Both the position numbers and the translations under genes were made by a program. A DNA stretch of 64,000 nt from Ischnura elegans. Lineage: Eukaryota > Arthropoda > Insecta > Odonata > Coenagrionidae. The notes below the pieces were generated by a model. That model worked only from the letters and a program-made list of their open reading frames with translations, did not search any database and had not been told where the DNA came from. Position 1 is the stretch's first letter; every line of letters starts with the position of its first letter. The stretch spans positions 61,335,585 to 61,399,584 of the forward strand of contig NC_060251.1 in the NCBI RefSeq assembly GCF_921293095.1, given 5' to 3'. Below, piece by piece: positions 61,901 to 64,000 of this stretch.

Positions 61901-63622
61901 GAAAGGGCTTGTTTTGGTGGTCCAGGCTAATTCCGTGCTTCATATGCATTTGACAACGTTGTATGACTAGGGGAGGGTGTGAGGTGCATTTGGTGGGCAG
62001 TGATTGGCTGTAATCTGTGCTGGTGCAGGGTTCTCCACCCCTCCTTTGCACTGTCATCGGACAACTCTCGCTGGCCGGACTCGAAGCATTAACTGCCACA
62101 AAAAAGAGCTTACCATGTCATGTAGTAGGGTGTGGAAAAACAGACTAAGATGGATTAATTAGAGGTTGATTAATTGATTAGAATAACATAAGTGTTCAAG
62201 ATGCTACTTGGTGTAATCATGAAAGGCAGAAGCTGGTAATACATATCTCAAATACATTACTGTAACACAACCATGTGTTATGGACCGTTAGACAGCTAAT
62301 GAATGAGTGCTCGGAATAGTTACCGATGAAAAAAATATTTGAGTGCAATCAGACGAAAATAGATGCAGCAGCTAAAAGCAGGGAAAGAGATGCAGCAGTC
62401 TGTACTTAGCAGAAGGTAGAATGTTGGGAAAGAGGGGAGATATGATAAATAGCATTTGGCTGAAGTGAAGAAAGGCAGGATGTTCCTTATGCATAATTGA
62501 AGAAATTGTGTGAGAAGGTAATAGAACCAATTTGTGAATGACTTGAACATCTTATGAGAAAATAAACCTTAGCAGTCAGGATACTGTCTGCAAACATCTA
62601 TGTCATAGACTTATAACTACAAAAATTTGGGATGAAGGAAGTGTAATTCCTCTAAGTACTTCGTTTCAAATGAAGTCAATTACATTATCCTGGGACCCTT
62701 CCAAAAAAAACCGTTTACTATGACTATTAATTATGCAATTAAATTAGTTTTGGAATTCCACTGAGGGCCACATGCCTGGAAAGATAACTTATTATACATT
62801 AGACAGTTTCCACAAAGCACAGGATAAGAATACAAAACAGATCCCATTTAATCTGCAATGACCAGCACATTTTTTTCGAATAAGGAGGATCTACTAAAGG
62901 CATATTCCACAACAGCAGGTTCGTTGCACATAACATGGTGCCTAAGGGCGCAATAATTAGCGGCCGTAGTTGCTCCGGACAATGTAGAGCGATTCATGTA
63001 CAAGGACTGAAAAAAATATATAAGAAATATTGAATTACCTGAATGTAAACACGATTGTTCCGTTGCCCTCCTCTTCCTCCACCTCTGTTTTCCCACTTTC
63101 CTCTTTTACCTCGGCTTCCTTGCCTTGAGCTATCATCCCCAGGTTTCACATCCCTAATAAATAGAAAAGTGTACAATCCAATTTTACAGCGTAGTTAAAT
63201 TGATAAGCCACATTCATCTCACGCTCATCAAATATTAAAATATATTACCATACGCCAAAATATTTAGAATAGTTCCTACATATAAAAAATAGTCCCAAAC
63301 ATAAAAAATAATGCATGAAAGATCACAAAAAGTCTAGTAATAGCTGTATTGTAATTGCACCCACAAATAATGACACAATCAATACTCACACTGATTCATT
63401 AGTCTTGTTCCTTCTTGTGGCTACATTAGGAGCGAATTTCTTCTTAGGCTTCGCAGCTAAAGATAAAGTTTTGGGTAAGCCTAGGGTCAGATCCCGAGGA
63501 GGTTTGAATGATGGTAATCTCTTTGGCGAAATAGTGGGGCTAGGTCTACCCTGCATTGCACTTAAATTGGAAGTGCCATTTTCCAATGGCCTAGAGTTCA
63601 AGTCCTCCTTTCTGAGGGACAT
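40832..63622 (-). CDS. POLR3D: RNA polymerase III subunit RPC4 (ten coding exons)
   Basis: RPC4 (yeast Rpc53) forms the RPC4/RPC5 dimer of nuclear RNA polymerase III and acts in initiation and termination at tRNA, 5S and other small RNA genes. I joined ten exons: 63622-63390, 63153-63039, 60570-60436, 57852-57720, 56995-56912, 50159-50095, 46119-45970, 45552-45442, 44934-44776 and 40966-40832. They total 1320 bp (439 codons plus TGA at 40832-40834) and every phase agrees. Family marks are RDLTLG followed by KKKFAPNV (N-terminus), an RGGGRGGQ basic box, FIDDPHIAPD, GYMLFQ|LPTCLPG, EGRLGTLRIYESGR (start of the conserved RPC4 domain), FSQ|ELVSV and VLGPV with NCTPDLE at the end. The length is slightly above the ~400 residues of the human protein. 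No stops or frameshifts were found, so it is probably functional. Introns are large because of many transposon insertions. Confidence 0.92.
41440..42590 (+). pseudogene. Helitron Pif1-like helicase remnant
   Basis: Two blocks in helicase order: LPWKFCNFVTSKDELFNKMF with NYKKHKWL (41560-41660), and PKLCNGTSLVIKK (~42230), IPMIPSDIPSGLKRIQF (~42340), RVAFAMTIFKSQG (~42395) and VGKPSTLFVLLPDNKRKT (~42505). They are split by the hAT MITE at 41809-42095, with frame changes and stops. The minus-strand ORF at 42134-42406 is antisense. Confidence 0.85.
41809..42095. mobile_element. hAT-type MITE (287 bp) nested in the Helitron
   Basis: Ends CAGGGGCACAGC and, complemented, CAGTGGTGCAGCG. Flanks TGTGTAAC (41801-41808) and TGCGTAAC (42096-42103) are an 8-bp target duplication with one mismatch. 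It is homologous to 8026-8320. Confidence 0.85.
43163..43547. other. Intron sequence without recognisable feature
   Basis: AT-rich part of POLR3D intron 9; nothing seen. Confidence 0.4.
43552..44365. mobile_element. piggyBac-type MITE (814 bp)
   Basis: It lies between TTAA at 43548-43551 and TTAA at 44366-44369. Ends CCCTTTCGAG and, complemented, CCTTTTCCCTGC are short imperfect inverted repeats. A palindrome ACACGTATATATACGTGT lies just inside the right end. No transposase. Unrelated in sequence to the piggyBac element at 22012. Confidence 0.75.
44776..44934 (-). CDS. POLR3D: POLR3D exon 9
   Basis: Acceptor CATTTTGCAG. 53 codons, DDVSEQLQD to VGFSQ, containing LPEGRLGTLRIYESGR, the core of the RPC4 C-terminal domain. 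The donor GTTCGT is unusual, but joining at it recreates FSQ-ELVSV, which matches the family. Confidence 0.88.
45442..45552 (-). CDS. POLR3D: POLR3D exon 8
   Basis: Acceptor CAATTTCAG. 37 codons from LPTCLPGPKPD to TSESM. The donor is a weak GTAGCA, chosen because it is the only nearby GT that keeps phase 0 with exon 9. Confidence 0.78.
45970..46119 (-). CDS. POLR3D: POLR3D exon 7
   Basis: Acceptor TTTCTAACCAG, donor GTGAGT. 50 codons including VKVEPGTEEEEKPK and EYSVMELIEHSKKGYMLFQ. The last part leads into the conserved FFQLPDTLP-like region of RPC4. Confidence 0.88.
46120..47581. other. POLR3D intron sequence, no feature assigned
   Basis: Mostly AT-rich. A small GC-rich patch with TATATGGGCCCCACTAGCC occurs near 46950. 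No exon with consistent phase was found. Confidence 0.4.
47582..48057. mobile_element. MITE with ~120-bp inverted repeats
   Basis: 47582-47703 and 47938-48057 are near-perfect inverted copies (outer end TACCAGTTTCCCCCAGCTAC). TA lies on both sides, but the palindromic flank makes the target duplication ambiguous. The middle shows no coding potential. Confidence 0.88.
48517..49814. mobile_element. Tc1/mariner-like (pogo-type?) non-autonomous element, 1298 bp
   Basis: TA flanks at 48515-48516 and 49815-49816. Ends CAGTGGAACCTGTTTAGTAC and, complemented, CAGTGGAACTTGGTTAGTAC. Subterminal copies of the motif CGTACTAACCAGGAAA or its complement are repeated at both ends. No transposase was recognised. 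Confidence 0.82.
50095..50159 (-). CDS. POLR3D: POLR3D exon 6
   Basis: Acceptor TTTCTTGCAG, donor GTAAGA. A 65-bp exon encoding KTEPGWEGSPCLSVKNCIDDK. It completes an Ile codon with exon 5 and ends in phase 0. Confidence 0.78.
50160..54294. other. POLR3D intron 5, left part: decayed repeats
   Basis: A CCCGATTATCCGACATCGG motif near 50318 looks like a transposon end but has no clear partner. A GC-rich block at 51420-51630 and a segment at 52620-52950 with CAGTGAACAG motifs look repeat-derived. No exon with conserved content was found. Confidence 0.35.
54295..54404. repeat. GC-rich foldback MITE (110 bp)
   Basis: 31-bp arms at 54295-54325 and 54374-54404 (AGGCCCCTATTAGCCGAGGC outward) are inverted with one mismatch. 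The spacer is rich in CCGGT motifs. Confidence 0.88.
54456..54574 (-). CDS. Possible alternative terminal exon of POLR3D
   Basis: A good acceptor (TTAATTATTTGCAG) is followed by a frame that continues exon 5 in the right phase for 38 codons (FDVLKVFSNCSCDHNP... to MPLDGE) and then stops with TAA at 54456-54458. It would give a protein lacking the conserved RPC4 domain. It is not needed for the main transcript, which splices from exon 5 to 50159. It may be chance. Confidence 0.25.
54917..55747. mobile_element. hAT-like non-autonomous element with 5-bp target duplication
   Basis: Inverted ends CAGGGTTCCCACTC / GAGTGGGAACCCTG are flanked by CACAT (54912-54916 and 55748-55752). Copies of AATTCACGG cluster at both ends. 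It carries a SINE insertion near its right end. The open frame at 55093-55443 within it has no recognisable domain. Confidence 0.82.
55497..55692 (-). mobile_element. tRNA-Gly-derived SINE
   Basis: On the minus strand the body begins near GGCCTCGGTGGCGGCGGGG, contains TCGCCTGCCA (anticodon-arm text of tRNA-Gly-GCC) and a B-box-like GGCTCGAGTCCCG, then a non-tRNA body and an (AAAAT)n-type tail on the plus-strand left side (ATTTTATTTTATTTT, 55496-55513). The tRNA part does not fold into a clean functional tRNA, so it is not called a tRNA gene. Confidence 0.82.
56912..56995 (-). CDS. POLR3D: POLR3D exon 5
   Basis: Acceptor AATTTCAG, donor GTAAGT. It encodes a lysine-rich linker (KKIKKEPSEGKVKLEG, KDDDDKGLLK) and ends in phase 1. 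The linker is poorly conserved, so support rests on phase and splice signals. Confidence 0.75.
57303..57532. repeat. MITE-like repeat (230 bp)
   Basis: Inverted ends GGCCGTTTTACATGGGG and, complemented, GGCTGTTTTACACGGGA match at 14 of 17 positions. No target duplication was identified. Confidence 0.55.
57720..57852 (-). CDS. POLR3D: POLR3D exon 4
   Basis: Acceptor TTTCTGCAG, donor GTGAGT. It encodes RHEKVDKKEEDLKLE and then CNFIDDPHIAPDENFRPIVL, a recognisable RPC4 stretch, ending in phase 1. Confidence 0.88.
58684..60041. mobile_element. Long-TIR TA-flanked element (1358 bp)
   Basis: TA flanks at 58682-58683 and 60042-60043. Ends CATTGGAACCCCGATCTATC and, complemented, CAGTGGGACCCCGATCTATC. 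Inverted homology extends about 400 bp inward on each side, through repeated GCATTGATCGTTTTCC-type units. The middle (~59090-59600) holds no recognisable transposase. The first bases resemble those of 48517-49814. Confidence 0.85.
60436..60570 (-). CDS. POLR3D: POLR3D exon 3
   Basis: Acceptor TCTTTCAG, donor GTACTT. 45 codons from STGSVFGEGIGEA to KTRLNLE, phase 0 at both ends. It corresponds to the conserved Q-S-x-S-V/I-F segment of RPC4. Confidence 0.85.
61127..61507. mobile_element. MITE with perfect 32-bp inverted repeats, GC-rich interior
   Basis: Both ends read ACTATACCATTTTCCCGAAC inward for 32 identical bases. The interior has a second inverted pair (GGCAGTGTTGCCA / TGGCAACACTG) and high GC. 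Open frames at 61122-61535 and 61199-61453 arise from this GC-rich repeat and are not genes. Confidence 0.85.
61619..61716. repeat. Tandem ~49-bp direct repeat, two units
   Basis: GAAAATCAGC then AGACCTCT and ACATCATGTAAT recur with a spacing of about 49 bp. Confidence 0.7.
61732..62070. mobile_element. MITE with 20-bp inverted repeats (339 bp)
   Basis: CGAGAGTTGTCCGATGACAG at 61732-61751 is exactly inverted at 62051-62070. The minus-strand frame at 61695-62099 coincides with the element and has no gene-like features. Confidence 0.85.
63039..63153 (-). CDS. POLR3D: POLR3D exon 2
   Basis: Acceptor TTTATTAG, donor GTAATT. It encodes DVKPGDDSSRQG and a Gly/Arg-rich box (RGGGRGGQRNN) ending VYIQ, as in the basic N-terminal part of RPC4. 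Confidence 0.85.
63390..63622 (-). CDS. POLR3D: POLR3D exon 1
   Basis: It encodes MSLRKED to NKTNES plus two bases of the next codon and contains the RLPSFKPPRDLTLG and KKKFAPNV signatures. The donor is GTGAGT (63389-63384). The ATG at 63622 is the natural start of the conserved region; an upstream 5' UTR exon cannot be excluded. Confidence 0.88.
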
Positions 63623-64000
63623 TACGACGGCTTCCCAACTTTAAAGCACACAGGGGTACATTCACCTACATAAACATAGAGATCGTAGAGCTTGGTTTTA
63701 CATAGAAACGAGAGAACATTAGCTGACCTCCAATAACGCGCGTGTCACAGTCACGTAAAAAGTTGTCAAAAGACTGTTGAAAACTCATAAATTTACGGTC
63801 AATCAACTGCTATATTTAATCATTCTTAAAAATTAATCGAGCACAAACGCTCTATGAAGAGCCAGCTGAAGACCACGTGTGACAGACTTAAAAAGATAAT
63901 TAGGAGGCCTAGAGAAAGAAATTCTCATACGCATAAAATACCTGCTTTATGCATCCCGCGATTAACCGTTTTAATTAACCCAAATGGTCATTGTGTGCTA
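63623..64000 (-). promoter_or_regulatory. 5' flank of POLR3D
   Basis: This is the sequence upstream of the POLR3D start. No TATA box or other promoter element could be assigned, and nothing coding was seen. Confidence 0.3.

Noticed and set aside
61695..62099. 134-codon minus-strand ORF
   Set aside because: Coincides with the MITE at 61732-62070.
1..64000. CRISPR arrays, prokaryotic operons or phage genes
   Set aside because: No regularly spaced repeats or prokaryotic gene organisation; splice sites and eukaryotic transposons throughout.

Overview
The window looks like nuclear DNA of an arthropod, most likely an insect. Genes are split by GT-AG introns, and the rest is dense with decayed eukaryotic transposable elements: piggyBac, Copia, CR1/L2-type LINEs, Helitron, hAT and Tc1/mariner-like MITEs, and a tRNA-derived SINE. 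I cannot name the species. No bacterial gene, CRISPR array or rRNA was seen. All comparisons were made by eye.

Region 1 (1-28640, plus strand) holds an unusual exon family. A first exon at 16958-18121 carries a possible DUF4485-like N-terminus. It is followed by 1818-bp exons at 19209-21026 and 24970-26787 and a 474-bp terminal exon at 27782-28255. All junctions are phase 0 with matching splice signals, so the exons could be read as one protein of about 1757 residues. A second set (2731-4548 and 5562-6035) is probably the tail of a neighbouring gene copy that begins outside the window. A decayed terminal exon lies at 7841-7960. Positions 1-6417 and 22240-28640 are a segmental duplication that includes a dead piggyBac element in the intron. 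The homologous intron at 19088 preserves the empty target site. Between the two sets are old repeats and a dead Copia element with intact borders (LTRs 11645-11776 and 15947-16078, target duplication AAGTC).

Region 2 (28644-36423) is bounded by two 621-bp inverted arms. Between them is a mosaic of LINE pieces in both orientations, the largest being a broken reverse transcriptase ORF at 33265-35231 with a tandemly duplicated 3' UTR.

Region 3 (36424-64000) is dominated by one conserved minus-strand gene, the RNA polymerase III subunit RPC4 (POLR3D). I rebuilt it as ten coding exons from 63622 down to 40832 (439 codons plus stop, all phases consistent). Its introns host a Helitron with a nested hAT MITE, a piggyBac MITE, two TA-flanked long-inverted-repeat elements, several other MITEs or foldbacks, and a tRNA-Gly-derived SINE inside another TIR element. 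No other conserved cellular gene was recognised.
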